Below are positions 48,201-61,000 of a stretch of 64,000 nt of DNA, piece by piece. Within the stretch, counting starts at the first letter, position 1; every line of letters starts with the position of its first letter. The notes beneath the pieces are model-generated. The model did not search any database. It was given only the letters and a program-made list of their open reading frames with translations, and was not told the DNA's origin. This DNA is from Sipunculus nudus. Its lineage: Eukaryota; Annelida; Sipuncula; Golfingiida; Sipunculidae. A program made the position numbers and the translations under genes. The stretch spans positions 23,027,839 through 23,091,838 of the forward strand of contig CM049316.1 of the NCBI GenBank assembly GCA_026874595.1. Reading direction: 5' to 3'.

Positions 48201-50817
48201 ATCCAGTCTTTTTGTCTTGGCATATTCACTGAAGCGAATTGGGCATTACATCTATTGATAGACGTTAACTGGAATCTTCGATTTCGGCAAGCAGGTTGGT
48301 ATGTCTGTTTGTGGGTCGGTTTGTTTGTTTGCTTGTCAGTACTCTCCTGGCCACAATTTTGTAGCAATCAATCTGAAACTTACAGGTTAATTGAAAGTAA
48401 AATTTCCTGGAAGCCTGTGGTTTTTGGTCAACATACGTCAAAATTCAAGGTCAAGGTCATAAAAAGTCGAAATTTTATTTTCATCATAACTTTGTCAATA
48501 TTTATCCTTTACAAACTTAGGCTCACTTTCTTCCTCTGCGTCTTCTGCATAACATGGTCTTGTCATCTTTTCTCAACTTTGTGTCACTTTGTCAATATGT
48601 CTGTCTGTCTGTCAGTTGCCCTCAATTTCACCTTCTTGCTGGTGCTTGTGTCTTACATATAGCATTCTACAGGCCACTGTTTTGCAGGAATCCTTTTGAA
48701 ACTGATACATCTTATGCCATAAACTAACATCTCGAAAGCTATTTTTCAGTTTCAGAAAATAGCCGCTAGGTGGCGCTGCACATGAAACAATACAACATAT
48801 TTTTTTGGTCATATCTCCAAAACTTTAAACCTAAATTTCATGAACTATAGCTTATTTTCTTCTTCTCTGTCTTCTTCATAACATAGTTTAGTCTTCTTGA
48901 CTTAATTTTCTACCGCTTTCTCAGCATGTCGTTGACTTTAAATCACTTCAAAATGTTATTTTCCAAATAACTTTGTCAATTCTGGTCCTATCTTCACAAA
49001 CTTTGGCTTATGTTTTTACCTTCTTCTTCTGCATAACTTCGTCTAGTCAATTGGTCTCAACTTTGGGTCACTTTGTCAATATGTCATTCTGTTTGCAAGT
49101 TGTCCTTAATGTTGCATTTTTTATGGTTCTTGCCTCTGTTATAATAACATTCTACAGGCCACAGTTTACAAGGAATTACTTTGCAACTTTCATCTATCGT
49201 ATATTGGAAAGATTTCTTGAAGTTGTATGTGTATTTTCAAATAGGTCAAAGTTCAAGGTCAAAGTCATGAAAACACGTCAGATTACAATTATCATCGTAA
49301 CTTTATCAATATTGGTCCAATCTTTACAAACAATGGCTCATTTTCTTCCTCTTTGTCCTCTTTATGACATGTTAGGTTATCTGTCTTCCAATCTGGGTCA
49401 GAGTGTTTCCGGCAAACGCGTGACCTCTGGTCGTCTTGTTTGTTTGGGTTTTTTTTTCGTTACAATATACACACTAACCTAAAAAAGCAGGTTGCGAAGT
49501 AGAGTCTAAATGCATTTGCATTTGCCTTTTAATTAAAATTGGTAATGCATTTAAATTTAGATTTCATAATATTTGATACTTATTAGTCATTTGCCTGCTA
49601 GTACTAACTTGGAAATGTAATTAGTGTCTCTCAACTCCTGTATCTATACATTGTATTATTTACTCGGTAAAAGTGGAAGCCAAACCTGAAGAATGTTAAG
49701 AACTCAGACCCTGTAATACTCTTGATATAAATATAGTGCGGACGATAGGCGTAGTGTTATTATTCATGATGCTGGACAACTGTTTTTATATTTTAAGGTG
49801 GTACCGCCAGCTCAGGTTCTAATACCTTGCTTTATGCCGCGATACCTATTCTTTCCGTGGATGATTGCAAAGCCCGGATGCCTAGTAACCTCGCCGGAGG
49901 CGTTAGTAGCATGCACATCTGTGTCCACGGCGGAGGAGCCGGCTCCTGCCAGGTTGGTATTTGGTGGTGTTATAATAGGGCCGTAGCCACGGAGTAAGGT
50001 CTGCAATTTAAATGATACAATGGTCAACCTTTTAGTGTAAAAAATTACAGTATGGAGGCTTTTTCCAGAATAGGAAAAAATAAGTGGACCATTGAGTTTC
50101 ATTTATGCCATAAACAAAGAAATAATTGATCAATGAATTACGAATTCACAACTCCTGTTTTTCATAGACCCATTTTTTTTTTGGAAATTACGTACAGGCC
50201 CTCGGCAACTGCTGCTCTTTCAAATTTCTGCTATAGCACAAACACCTATAAAGTATTCTTAAAGGACAAAATATTGTGCTGATCATACATCATTCCGATA
50301 TTTGCAGAAAAAAAATATTCGTATTTTGCTCGCAGGATTGCAGAATTACACTTGCTGTCTATCCCAGGCAATAAAAAGTGCTTATGCTTGTGTGTGCATG
50401 TCCTAATGGAATCTTCCATTTGCAGCCATTTACATTCGTATATTAATTTTGCTTGTTGTTGAATCATGGACGACAAATTATCGATCAGTTTGCAATCTGA
50501 TTCATTGTAATGAATTTGGGTTACTGCCTGACAAAATTTGATAAATCCGACCTGGTTTTCACTGAATGTCTTGAGACATGTCACAAAGTATATCACGAAC
50601 AAATGATTCAATATGCGGTTAAAACAAATTAGACGGATAGATAATTAGTCTAAATATGCATCGCGAATACATAGCGAATATTATCGACAAATGATGCGTC
50701 TGTGTGCAACCTAGAATACCTATCTATGAGGCACTGTAGGTAGCATTTTACGTTACATAACTGAATTCCGGATTAATCTTTCCGTGAATTATTTATCTTT
50801 ATATATTATATATTGTA

Positions 50818-50884
<67 letters not shown>

Positions 50885-51104
50885 TGTCCCCAACATGTAA
50901 ATTCTGTATAGAATCAAATCGGTTTTATTTATTTTTTTAATTATTTAGGGTGACTCTGGCGGCCCGATGACTCATGCCAGCAACGGACTATTGATCGGTG
51001 TAACGTCATGGGGCGTTGGGACCAGCAGTGACTCCTGTATGACTGCGTACCCATCTGTGTACGCTCGTGTCAGCTACTTCCGCAGCTGGATTGACGCCAA
51101 CTAA
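42184..51104 (+). CDS. Secreted chymotrypsin-like serine protease (S1 family), 6 exons
   Basis: Exons are 42184-42220, 46493-46694, 47087-47171, 47754-47922, 49798-49952 and 50949-51104, all with GT-AG introns and matching phases. They total 804 bases (267 residues plus TAA). Residues 1-15 are a signal peptide (MWTILALCFLAAVEA), followed by a short propeptide ending at R29 and the activated start IVNG. The triad is H75 (TAAHC), D122 (NDV) and S219 (GDSGGP). Cysteines for the 42-58, 168-182 and 191-220 bridges are present; the 136-201 pair is not. In chymotrypsin numbering the specificity pocket has Gly189, Ser190, Gly216 and Ser226. It therefore is not trypsin-like (no Asp189) and is nearer chymotrypsin, elastase or brachyurin types. 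The likely role is an extracellular digestive protease. A TATA promoter lies upstream and a poly(A) signal downstream. Confidence 0.93.
43168..43260 (+). repeat. 31-bp tandem repeat, 3 units, in intron 1
   Basis: Three identical units of GAGCAGTACTGAAGGGATAG plus AGGACAGTTTTTA-type continuation start at 43168, 43199 and 43230, with a diverged fourth start at 43261. A word just upstream (CCAGTGTAGGGGCGGC) resembles CCAGTGTAGGGGTAGCC near 42547. Confidence 0.9.
44995..45208. repeat. Two (TA)n tracts in intron 1
   Basis: Tracts at about 44995-45050 and 45165-45208 flank a shared spacer (CCGACCACAGTGG, TTTTCCCTTTAAATTTGGA). Frames reading YI repeats across them are artefacts. Confidence 0.9.
45209..45335 (-). 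mobile_element. tRNA-derived SINE fragment, copy 1
   Basis: On the minus strand there is an A box (TAGCGAAGCGGTTGG) and about 30 bases later a B box (GGGTTCGAATCCC), then a tail ending CTTCGTAACA next to a (TA)n tract. Spacing and boxes fit a tRNA-like head, but the rest does not fold as a tRNA. Confidence 0.7.
45486..45592 (-). mobile_element. tRNA-derived SINE fragment, copy 2
   Basis: Shares about 95 bases with the copy at 45209 (TGTTACGAAGACAAATTGTTC to TCCAACCGCTTC). The A-box side is lost and the B box is altered to GGTTTCGAAACC on the minus strand. It lies in the same orientation 277 bases away, so the intervening piece may be part of one longer element with repeated ends. Confidence 0.65.
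46270..46289 (+). repeat. Poly-G run of 20
   Basis: Twenty consecutive G in protease intron 1, about 200 bases before exon 2. Such a tract can form G-quadruplexes and is prone to assembly error. Confidence 0.9.
48270..49455. mobile_element. Repeat insertion in protease intron 4
   Basis: The duplicate copy matches up to GATAGACGTTAACTGGA (48270) and again from GTTACAATATACACACTAACC (49465), but not between. The insert is internally repetitive: CTGGCCACAATTTTG, CAGGCCACTGTTTTG and CAGGCCACAGTTTAC at 48349, 48670 and 49155; TCACTTTGTCAATATGTC near 48585 and 49065; and TTCTTCTGCATAAC-like words. Frames of 177 and 169 residues within it are low-complexity and not recognised. Confidence 0.7.
48763..48780 (+). 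promoter_or_regulatory. CTCF-like motif
   Basis: GCCGCTAGGTGGCGCTGC is a close match to the animal CTCF core (AGGTGGCGCT). It lies in the intron 4 insertion, so it may have been brought by the element. Confidence 0.4.
50819..50880. repeat. (TA)n microsatellite in intron 5
   Basis: About 30 TA units 70 bases before the last exon. The duplicate copy has only a few TA at the matching place. Confidence 0.95.
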
Positions 51105-51120
51105 ATACAAGTCTGGTGAT

Positions 51121-51126
51121 AATAAA
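51121..51126 (+). terminator. Poly(A) signal of the protease gene
   Basis: AATAAA 17 bases after the TAA stop. The same signal is retained in the duplicate at 62104-62109. Confidence 0.75.
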
Positions 51127-51683
51127 CTGATTAATGAGACACAAAATATTGTCCTCTTTACTCTGATATATCATTCCTGTATATAACTACTCAGCTGATG
51201 GTTAAAGTACAATATCATATATCACTGAGGACAAAACACATAAATGATATAACCTAAGATAACTAAATAAAAGTATTGTGCTGCGGACACTGGTAATAAG
51301 GAATATGAATCGAGCGAGCGGTTTTTTTCTTTCCCGGTCGAAGCAGAATACGTGGAATTTGATATCTTCACAAGAACATTGGCTTAAATTCATTAAATGT
51401 TCATATGATCACCACACATAAGGGTATCTCAACTTGAGTCTTCATTATTACTTACGGTAAACCGTAATTGCATGCCAGCGCAATTTTGTGTGCATTTCGT
51501 TAAACATATAATGTTTTGAGTAAGATATTATAACTGTGTAATTCCTTTGTAAACTTTTATACATTTGCGTGGATTGCTAACGAGAATATAGAACGTTTCA
51601 CTTTGTTGAGCTGAAAAATTATTTAAGCTAACATTTAATTGAAAAGATAGATATCTTAAAATGCCAAGTCGTTCAACATTTGA

Positions 51684-51700
51684 ATACTAGATGGCGCTGA
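51684..51700 (+). promoter_or_regulatory. CTCF-like motif downstream of the protease
   Basis: TACTAGATGGCGCTGAAA fits the CTCF core. The duplicate has TACTAGATGACGCTGAAA at about 62342, one base off. Confidence 0.35.
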
Positions 51701-53519
51701 AATACAAGCGTGTTAGTTACCGTTAATAACAAGCATCGTGTTCAAAGGAACCCAATCAAGTCCATTGTCCACCCTTTAAAGAATTCAGTAAAGGAATTGT
51801 GCCATATCACGCATAAGCAACATTTATGATGACCTGGTCTCAATTTGCAAATAAGAAAAAAATATCGAAGAAAAATGTTAGAATGTAACATTCTTTATGT
51901 TTTGCCATGAATCTGTAATAATTGCTAAGAAGATTTTCACTTATTCTTCTCCAAATGATTTCTATGTGTATACCAGAATGGAATCCTGTATACCGCCGTC
52001 AGGAAAAACAGAATTTCTAAATTTATCCTGATCAGCACAAAAATTGGTTTATAATCCTCTTACCACCTACCCATATATAAATTGAAATTTCAAGGAAATT
52101 CACTGCATAATCGAGAGCCAATATTGACAACAGAAGAATAGTCTTGTTACTTATGAATTTACTTACTTCAACACCAACCAGCGCTGTGTGACGGCCACCT
52201 CATCTTTAGGGTGTTAACTTTAAATGTATTATTATGAAATTCTCGAATTGCACGTACTTGTAATCAAGCCTTCTACCTCAGTATAAAGGAGACATAAAAG
52301 AATATATAAAGTAGAAAAAGACAGAGGGACTGTAGGTTAATGAGAGAAGGAGAAAGGCCCTTTAATTTGAAAGTTTTAAATTATTTATTCTAAGTATGTA
52401 TATATATCATTTTTTTAAATATTGTTATCATGAATGAAAAATGAATAAAAAATTCAAAAATACGATAGATACATATAAGAGAATCTCATACAAGAGTCAA
52501 TTATATTGTGAATTGCAATTATACTCATGGGTATAAAAGTAGTTTAAAGTCTGTGACGGAAACATTTTTAAAATATATGACTGAATTACGGCTGTACATT
52601 TTCTGTCACACCCACACAAATAGGGGACAACTACACGGTAAAATATACCCTGCAAAGTACTCCGCAACGATTTACTGCTCAATGAGTGGAACTAATGATC
52701 GTATTGTTATGACCATCTTGAGTCAATAGAATACCATGATATTCATTGAGCAAGTGCTTTCGATAGAAAGAAAAACTGGAGAGTCTAGGAAGCTTCATGT
52801 AGTGTGTATCAAACAAAGCGTTCGAATGCTGTTCAACTTTTATTTCACTGCAATCCCTGGTTAGATACTGGAGTGAGGGTGAAAAACTACATCAAAATAA
52901 ATAAACAATAATTAGATTGATATTGAAGCAGATACTGTCAGTCCTAAATTATAACACTGACATGTTAATAATTGAAGTAATAATAGCAATACAAAAGATT
53001 CAACAGGTTTTGTTGAGGTCTCAAAATTACGAGCATATGGCCCCCTATGTCGAGTTACAGACCAGTGAATATATTATGCATATTATCTACGTTGACATGT
53101 TATACTATAACGTAGCTAAGCAATAAATGAAATAAATAGTAACTCTGACAGATAGTGGTAAGCCTATAGGAAACAAATCTTTGTTTATGTGATCCGGGAG
53201 ATATGTAGTCTACAAAATATTACTAAATCTTTGTATAGCTTAGCTCAAAGACAAATTATATTAAATGAGGGCCTTGAGGTTCTGTACTTCAATTCACAAG
53301 GTAAGCAACGGATAATACCGTGCAAATAAACTATAGAATTGCATATCTAAGTCTGCACAAATACAACAAAATATATCAAAATCATGATTAATCCAGATAG
53401 ATCCTGATGAGAAGACTATTTAAAGAGATGTCAACGATTAGTACAGACAACTCGTCAATTAACCATTTCGGCATTGTCTGTCATCTTGACAAAAAAACAC
53501 ATCTAAACGGATGCTCGAC

Positions 53520-53767
53520 ATTTCAAACAGTGCTTCCTCCTTAAACGATACATTGTCATACCTACAGGACCTGGCTAACTACTAAATACTGAACATTATA
53601 AGAATTAACAAATAGTATAGCAATAACTTACTCCTTGGAGAGGCCAGAATCGCCAAAACACGATGAAGCAAACTGCGTTGCCGCGACATCATTATCGTAC
53701 CAAACGTTACCTATAAAACTCAATTCCCAATACCGGAAGAGCCGTATCCTATAACACCTAACACCGT
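53520..53767 (-). repeat. Possible LTR of a Bel/Pao-like element
   Basis: On the minus strand, directly after the integrase remnant, sequence starting TGTTAGGTGTTATAGGATACG has the composition and position expected of a 3' LTR. The 85-residue minus-strand frame at 53628-53885 lies across it. No second LTR is in the window, and the far end is not defined. Confidence 0.4.
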
Positions 53768-53829
53768 ACGAGCCGTAATCTCGATACGGGTCCGCACGCG
53801 CATTCCCTGATTTCTTTAAGAAACTAACT

Positions 53830-54190
53830 TTATAAATATACCCCTTTAATATTATAGATAGGCCATTTTTTAGCTTTCTGCACAACGCCTGTTAGCCAGT
53901 GACTGAGCGAACAATTGACGTTTTTGATTAAAAACAAAATCTCCTGATTTAAGAATCGTGTTATGCTATTGCCATTTCCTTCATGATTGCCAGCCATGGT
54001 TGTACTTAGATTTCCATCTTTGCCAGAACTCATTGGCCACAGTCTGCATGCGCTTCCATGTAGATCTGAACGGTTCCTTAGGGCTTAACTGAGGAAATGG
54101 ATTCACATCACAATAAGCTTTTGTGGTCAACAACATGGCAGGCGTAATCAACATAGGAGACACAAGCTCATCGAAAACATCAGCTTAAAC
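53830..54190 (-). pseudogene. Bel/Pao-like retrotransposon polyprotein C-terminus, broken
   Basis: Read on the minus strand, the pieces match the region after the integrase core in Bel/Pao polyproteins: LITPAMLLTTK, then WKRMQTVANEFWQRWKSKY, a stop, then in a shifted frame EILFLIKNVN and SHWLTGVV. In the family these are the PAMLL..K, RWRxVQxLANxFWxRW, GDxVLxxDxN and WPLGRV blocks. A TAA lies upstream and a frameshift in the middle. Only about 110 residues survive, so it is a dead 3' fragment between the two protease copies. Confidence 0.72.
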
Positions 54191-55380
54191 ATTAATGGTC
54201 CTTTATTTTGTGATAATTTTAATATTAATGCACATACAGCAGGCCATAAGCAGGTGGAGTTGTAGATCTCTTTGTTGCCTTTAATGATCTTCTAAAATTC
54301 ATTTAAAACTTATCCATGAACATTGTATACACATTGGCAAAGTAATGAATAAGGTAACTTTTCTTATTATTTCTTAGGTCAAATGTATTATTGTCTATTC
54401 TGGTTCTTCTGCCTCTGCTCTCATGTCAATGTACTGAGCCAGTGAATCACAAAATGTGACTTATGCTGACCCATTCATACCGGATCTCGCAACCATACCC
54501 TTTTTTAGTTATTGCATGAAACTGCGTTACTATGTTAAAGCATAACATTTGTTAACATAATACCTTGGTTTTTCTGACCAAAACTTTTAGTTTTACATTT
54601 TCTGAACCGCATATTTTCAAATAATTCAGTCTTATACTGTAACCTTATATCATGTTCACATCCCGGTGGTGCCTGGTGAGTTTTTGTCACTCTCTGCACT
54701 CGACGAATTACGTCTGCAGTCCTTTGTACTTTTCATATCGATATATGACGGTAGTTATATTATAAACCTATTAATGCTTCTTGGATTAGAATTATGAAAA
54801 TATAAAAATATCTTAAATTTATCTTAAATTTTTCTCTGTCCAATTGTAGCAATTTCAGAGTTGGTTAATGATCAAGAGGTAGTATTTCTCAAACATTGCA
54901 ACAAAATTATAAAAGAAATAGAATTCATTCTCGCCGATACCTAAATACTACACAGGTAATCGAATCTTGATTATATGTATACCCATCAGATTTATTTACA
55001 AAGGCGAGAAAGATTGTATCTGGGGTACTTGTTCATGAATATATGATGTATCCATCGGTGACGATTTTCCTTAAAACAATTGAAGATTGGGCCACGTTTG
55101 AGAAAAAAAAATAAATTATCCTTATAACAAGCTGTAAGAACAGTTTAAATTAGAAATATCAACATTGTGAGCTTATTCTGCAAACTGAAGAGTTTTCAAT
55201 GTTTTTCACATATTAACTGGTAAATGACACTTGAAATATATGCGGAATTGTGAAATTTAGAGAGGATTTATAAATTTATAAATATTCCATCGTAAGAGGT
55301 AGTACCAGGTTGTTAAGCCTTCTGTTGTTAAAGATCCTGTATTGGCCGATCCAAAAGTACGTTTCTTGATGGTCATTTAT

Positions 55381-55438
<58 letters not shown>

Positions 55439-56929
55439 TATATTATTTCAGTAGCAGACAATGTTGGATATGAAAAATGCATAGATTAAAACATAAAGCG
55501 AGCTCGCCAGTCAGTGTAATTAGATTAAAAGTTAAATTTTCAAGGTTTAAACATAGAAAGTAAATTTTATTAATACTTCTTATGTTCCCAGCAGACAAAA
55601 AAAAATCTCGGTATTTTACTGGCTTAATCACAAAACATCCTCGATATCTTTATTTTACATTTTAAATTTTAGATAAAGATATCTCCAACTGTTGCTTGCA
55701 TGACATATGTGCAGTAACGTTAATAATGTCTATAAATAATCGACCCCTTATGATTTGTTTAACTTTTAAAAAATATACCTTCATTTTTTAGATTTAGTTA
55801 AGATTTAAACTTGAATCTTAACTTAAATATCTGAAGACCACTATTCTTGAGTCGTTTATCGAATAACACTTCTCGTAATGAGTATGGCGTGGTGTATGTG
55901 CATTAATGTGATAACTGGGCATCTAATATCACGCAATAAGTGACTTTCTATGTTTTTTTTTCTTTTTTTAAATATTAAAATTTAAAACCGCTCTTAAACA
56001 TTTTCCCTAAAGCAGATTTTATCGGATTTTGGATATGTCATTCTACAGGTCAAAAAACACACAGATCAGCTTTCTGTCCTTTTTCTTTCTACACTAAATA
56101 TTTGGCTTCAACGACCAGACTATTAAGGGACAGGACTGTTGATTCGAACCCTCAGGTGCTGAATGACAGGTTGAATTTCATTTCAATTACAAGCTTAATG
56201 TTGTTAAAGATATAAAGGTTCGATTATGAACAAATATTACAGGAAACAAATATGTCTGAGATATGTGTGAGATACAGAAACAAAATTTAATAAATCTGAA
56301 TAAATAAACATTCTTACAAATCAGTTAGTATAATGGCTTTGTAGAGCACGGCAGTGAATTACACTGTATATATAAACGTATTTATATATGCTTTACTTTT
56401 GTTATAGTTTCAAATATAATAATATAAATGTTATATTTTCAAATTTAATAAAAGTGTAAAGATAACTCTTTCGTCAGTGATATGTTTACAGAAACAATAT
56501 ACGTACATAGCCTAGATAAAGTATTTCTGTTGATCAGAGGGGCCTAAATAGGTTCCGTAGCCACCTGGGTATCGAAGAGCCAAAATACGGCGTTGGATCA
56601 ACGGGTGGAATTGGCTACATCGTGTTCGAATGGTCAATAACATTATAGAATGCATGCAGTATTATTCTATTTGTTGTAACATTCCATAAACATTGATGGA
56701 AATTTTAATTAAGAAATAAGCAGCTGATAGCGTGCATTCTGTAAGTAGGCTGGCAAAGTACTAGAGACCTGCGAATGCCCGCAATATAAACTTTATAATA
56801 GTGAGGGACCAGTTCAAAAATAATGTTTCATACTATGAACAACAAAGTCCAAAACATGATCAGTTCTTCAAAATATTGTGTTAAGCCACATATACGTCAT
56901 ATAAGACGTTCATTGTATAAATTCTTTCA
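54191..56929. other. Unique spacer between duplicated blocks
   Basis: AT-rich, with a (TA)n tract at about 55387-55440. No exon, domain or duplicated segment is seen, and it has no match to sequence upstream of 44305. Confidence 0.5.
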
Positions 56930-58073
56930 GAGTTAAGTAACAGTAACGGGTCATTTGTTATGTTATTTACTTATGATTGAAATGACATGTTCAGCATTCG
57001 GACCATTGTCTCCTGCCAAGTTGAATAATGCTTAGTCTCTCCTCTGAAGTTAAGTTTTCTGTTTTAAATCGCACTTAAACCAAAACAAGACTATCCAGCT
57101 AGTGTCAACCCGCAGTCATCCCCGCCAAGCAGTCTCTTTGACTCAGCTCGCCCAACCCTGCAAATTTGGTTTATTTTCTACCCATAATGCCCCACACAGA
57201 AACACAAAATATTCCACTTTTGTCATTAACAAATCAAACCCGGATCTTGTGATTCGTGTAGAGATTACGGTGATTGACAAAAAATTCTTTTTATATTGTA
57301 GAGTTGGCTGTGTATGTGATATTCGGCTTTGTTAAATATCGTACATATGGCGTCAGTCTGAGAGACAATATCTATTTATCCATGTATATTTTAGGAGCAG
57401 CGTAACCAAGCGTGAAGTACGAATACCAGTGTGACGTCATCTTTATGAATCGTCAGATGGATTTAGTTTAAGATCGTCACTGGTATGTCGGAAGACAAAT
57501 TTTGTGTTCAGTTATTTTAGACCCCCAACGCAAGAAGGAAGGATTACTTAAATGGCATGGATCCGTCCGTCCGGCTGTCCGTCCCTCCACCACCTTTTTT
57601 TATAGCTCTGCAACCCTCGCTGAGTTCTTCACCAAATTTTACTCATAAGTTAATCACAGGACGAGAATGTCATTGTATCTTGCAGATGGTTCCACCTGTT
57701 TTAGACATACTTTTTCCGACCACAGTTGTGTTTTCCCTTTAAATTTGGACAATACAGGCCTACAAATTATATATATATACAAATTCCGTGAAGCAAAGGG
57801 GGTTAAATGAAATGAAATGTAATAGGATGATTTTTCAAATCAAGGTTTAATATGTCTTTGAGTTTTGCTGATCACTAAATTCTGTATTTTTATAACTCCA
57901 TATTTTATATATATATAACTCATATATTTTTGGTGAGCTGCCGCAAAGATGACCATGTTGGGCGGACACAATCGTCATCTGAATGCTATTTGATTTTCAG
58001 CCGCAGATGGCACCGACCGTGGTCGTGTCCTCTTTGTTAGGTAAAATGGTATATATGTTATTCTTTAAAACAG

Positions 58074-61000
58074 GAGTGTATTCCTTGTCCGGGCTGGAGC
58101 CACCTCACTTAGCCCATCTGATCATGAAAGCCAGGCGACCGTCAACCTTATCCGTGAGGTAATTTTCTTTTAAATTTTTCAATGAATAAAGTATTTTTTA
58201 CAACAAATAACTGATAAAATACTGATTCTCTTTAATATTGAACAACAGAGGAATTAGTAATAAGTAAAACAGGAAAAAGTAATGTAATTATATTTAAGTA
58301 AGCGCTTTCTATAGGAATGTATAAATGATGCATTAGATATTTATCCATAAATGGTCAATATTCAAACCAATCAGCTATTGCAGATAACTCCACTCTCCCT
58401 GTTGTAATATTCATTTCCATTGCATTAGATTTCTGCCTTAATCCGGGAAATTGTGTTCAGTTTAAATAGCTGTCATATGGATAACATCAAGGATTTCCTA
58501 TTTTGCTGTAAGTATTGTAAATGAACTTATGAAAAATATTTAATTTTATATTAAAAAAGCATAAATGATTCATATGGCAATAAATCACATATTAATTCTT
58601 TAAACATGTCAAATCTTATTGGTGTAAAATTTTACTCCTAAAAATGTTGCACCTGGTAAAATATTTCTGATACTTTCCTTTAATTCTCTTAAAAGAGTGA
58701 GCCTTAATCTAATAAAGTATGAATCATTTCAGCATTCCAACATTCCAACTACAGTGGGTCAGCGCAAGGCGTTCCAAGTTGCCATCTTCTCGACCGGAAC
58801 TTACGCCGGAATCACTGTCTACATTCCTGGTTGGGAAAAACATGTAATGTATCTGTATATTGAAATAATATACAGTTATAATATATATACAATCGCTTTA
58901 CAGCAAGCCCAAAAGTTATTGTGTTCCCTGAAGCTAACAACACCAAACGCCCGCATCAAACATTTTGCTGTAGCCAGTCCCACCAAGGGATGTTCATCGA
59001 ATTTTTTAAAATTATTTATTTCATCTAGTATTTACTTCGAAGGGATCGAACACCGTACCCTACACGCACTTAATTTAACGTCCGATAAAATTCAGTCTTT
59101 ATGTCTCGGCATATTCACTTAAGTGATTAGGATATTACATCAATCGATAGACGTTAACTGGATGACGGTTGTAATCGACACCATAAAGATAACAAATGCA
59201 AATTACCAAACAATAACAATCTTAACAATTACAGTGGAACCCCACAATTACGACCACCCTGGGGACTGAGCAAAGTGGTCACGGTCGTAATCTGGGGTTG
59301 GTCGTATTTGTGATCTCTTACCTTATTTTCATATAACACGCCGATGTTTAATTTGTATCAGTGTGTATTAATTGCATATCTTTAATGTTAATTATAACAA
59401 AATGTTTTACTTTGCATGTGACCCTTTATATGTATTTTGTGTGTGTGTGTAGTTAAAAAGAAAACAACATTGTTTTTTTTTAATATTTATTCATGGTAAA
59501 AATAAATATACATGCATGTACACATACGTAACGCCTGACGATTGACTCAGAATGACCCTAAAGGCAATAGAAAGACCTAACCGAATTCACATTGAACATA
59601 CTTCGTGGCAGTATAGGTGCACGAAAGACGTGGAACTTGAAATGTTGATGGCACTGTGATTTTAGAATATCATTAGATGTTAATTCTTCACAAATGAGTC
59701 CAAAGTAGTTTGTCTTGAGGTCACGCACATGAGTCACAGGCACAGCCAATGTGCGCTGAATGCATCCTGGTGTTGTCGCCCTGATTTAATGCCACTTTTT
59801 TCTTACAAGGAAGAGCTCTCTCCGAGGCATGGTCGCACAACAGCAAGCAATTAAAACGCAGAATGAATCAGTATAAAAATAAACTGACAATGATCTATCT
59901 GATAAGGCGGGACAATGTGTTGGATTTGTCTACATGCAAGCAATATTTTTGTACATTTTACTGACTTCTCAATACTCAGTGTAAGGTGTGAGCACATTTA
60001 GGATTAACTAGGTTGTTAATTGGACCAATGAGGATATAACAAGATGTGATGAGTAGAAATACTAAGCCCTCACACCGCAATTAGGGTAGGCTCTTTAATT
60101 AATCAGTCCGATGGTTACCCTCTTTGATCTATCACGTATACCTCAACGAGTCTTGGCGAGGACACTGATTCAGGAAGATATGCGGGACCAGATTAACACT
60201 CGGGTAGGGATGAAATCTAATTTTTAAGCTACCTTAGTGATAACAGATATTTGAACGTCCATAATGTTGTTACTCAGGCTTGTGTTAAAATATATATGTA
60301 TTTGCAATAGCTTTATGAAATGATGCATCTGAATTTGTCTTTGAAACAGAGCTAAAAGTTGCACTGAATTTCCATTGAAATTTTGAGCTACAAGTAACTC
60401 AGTATTTGCATTATTGTTATATTAATTCTACCAACAATGATTTCAGCTGCTGCCTAGTTTTTTTTTGTTACAATATACACACTAACCTTAAAAACAGTTA
60501 GGATAGTAGAGCAATTGCATTTGCATTTTTAATGAGGAATGCATTTACATTCAAATTTCATAATATTAAATATTACTCACGTTCTTTATAATCATTTGAT
60601 TGTTAGCAAATATTTGGAAATGTAATCGTCTCTCAAATCTTGTATCTATTAATTGTATCATTTATTCGGTTAAAGAGGCTGACATCATGCTTTCCCTGTT
60701 TAGTTTATTTATTTTTCTGTGTTCCGCTTGACTTAATTGAAAGCAAAACATTTATCAACCTGAAGAATCTTAAGAACTCTAACTCAGTACTACTCTTGAT
60801 ATCATTGTAGTGAGGACGATAGGCTTTGTGTTACTATTCATGATTTTGGACATCTTTTTTTTTATTTCAAGGTGGCACCCTAGCTCAGGTCTTAATATCT
60901 TTAACTGTGCAGCGACAACTGTTCTTTACGAACCCCAATGCAGAAACAATTTGCCAAATACCATTGACGGAAATTTCAGTAACATGCACGTCTGTGTCCA

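Larger units (their letters stand above)
44305..53010 (+). repeat. Segmental duplication, upstream copy
   Basis: Sequence from within intron 1 of the protease to about 1.9 kb past its stop aligns to 56930-63690. Exons, introns and 3' flank are all shared. The left breakpoint is near GAGTAAAGTAAC (44305) and the right end near AATAGCAATACAAAAGA (about 53000). Confidence 0.85.

Noticed and set aside
48129-49482. Frames of 177 and 169 residues in intron 4 as membrane proteins
   Set aside because: They are hydrophobic because of T-rich repeated DNA and lie in an insertion absent from the paralogous intron.
53628-53885. 85-residue minus-strand frame as a protein gene
   Set aside because: It overlaps the probable LTR after the Bel/Pao remnant and matches nothing recognisable.
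57960-58060. A replacement exon upstream of the protease pseudogene (acceptor near 58000, donor near 58040)
   Set aside because: It has an AG and GT by chance, but the short product shows no His motif or signal peptide and no similarity to exon 2.
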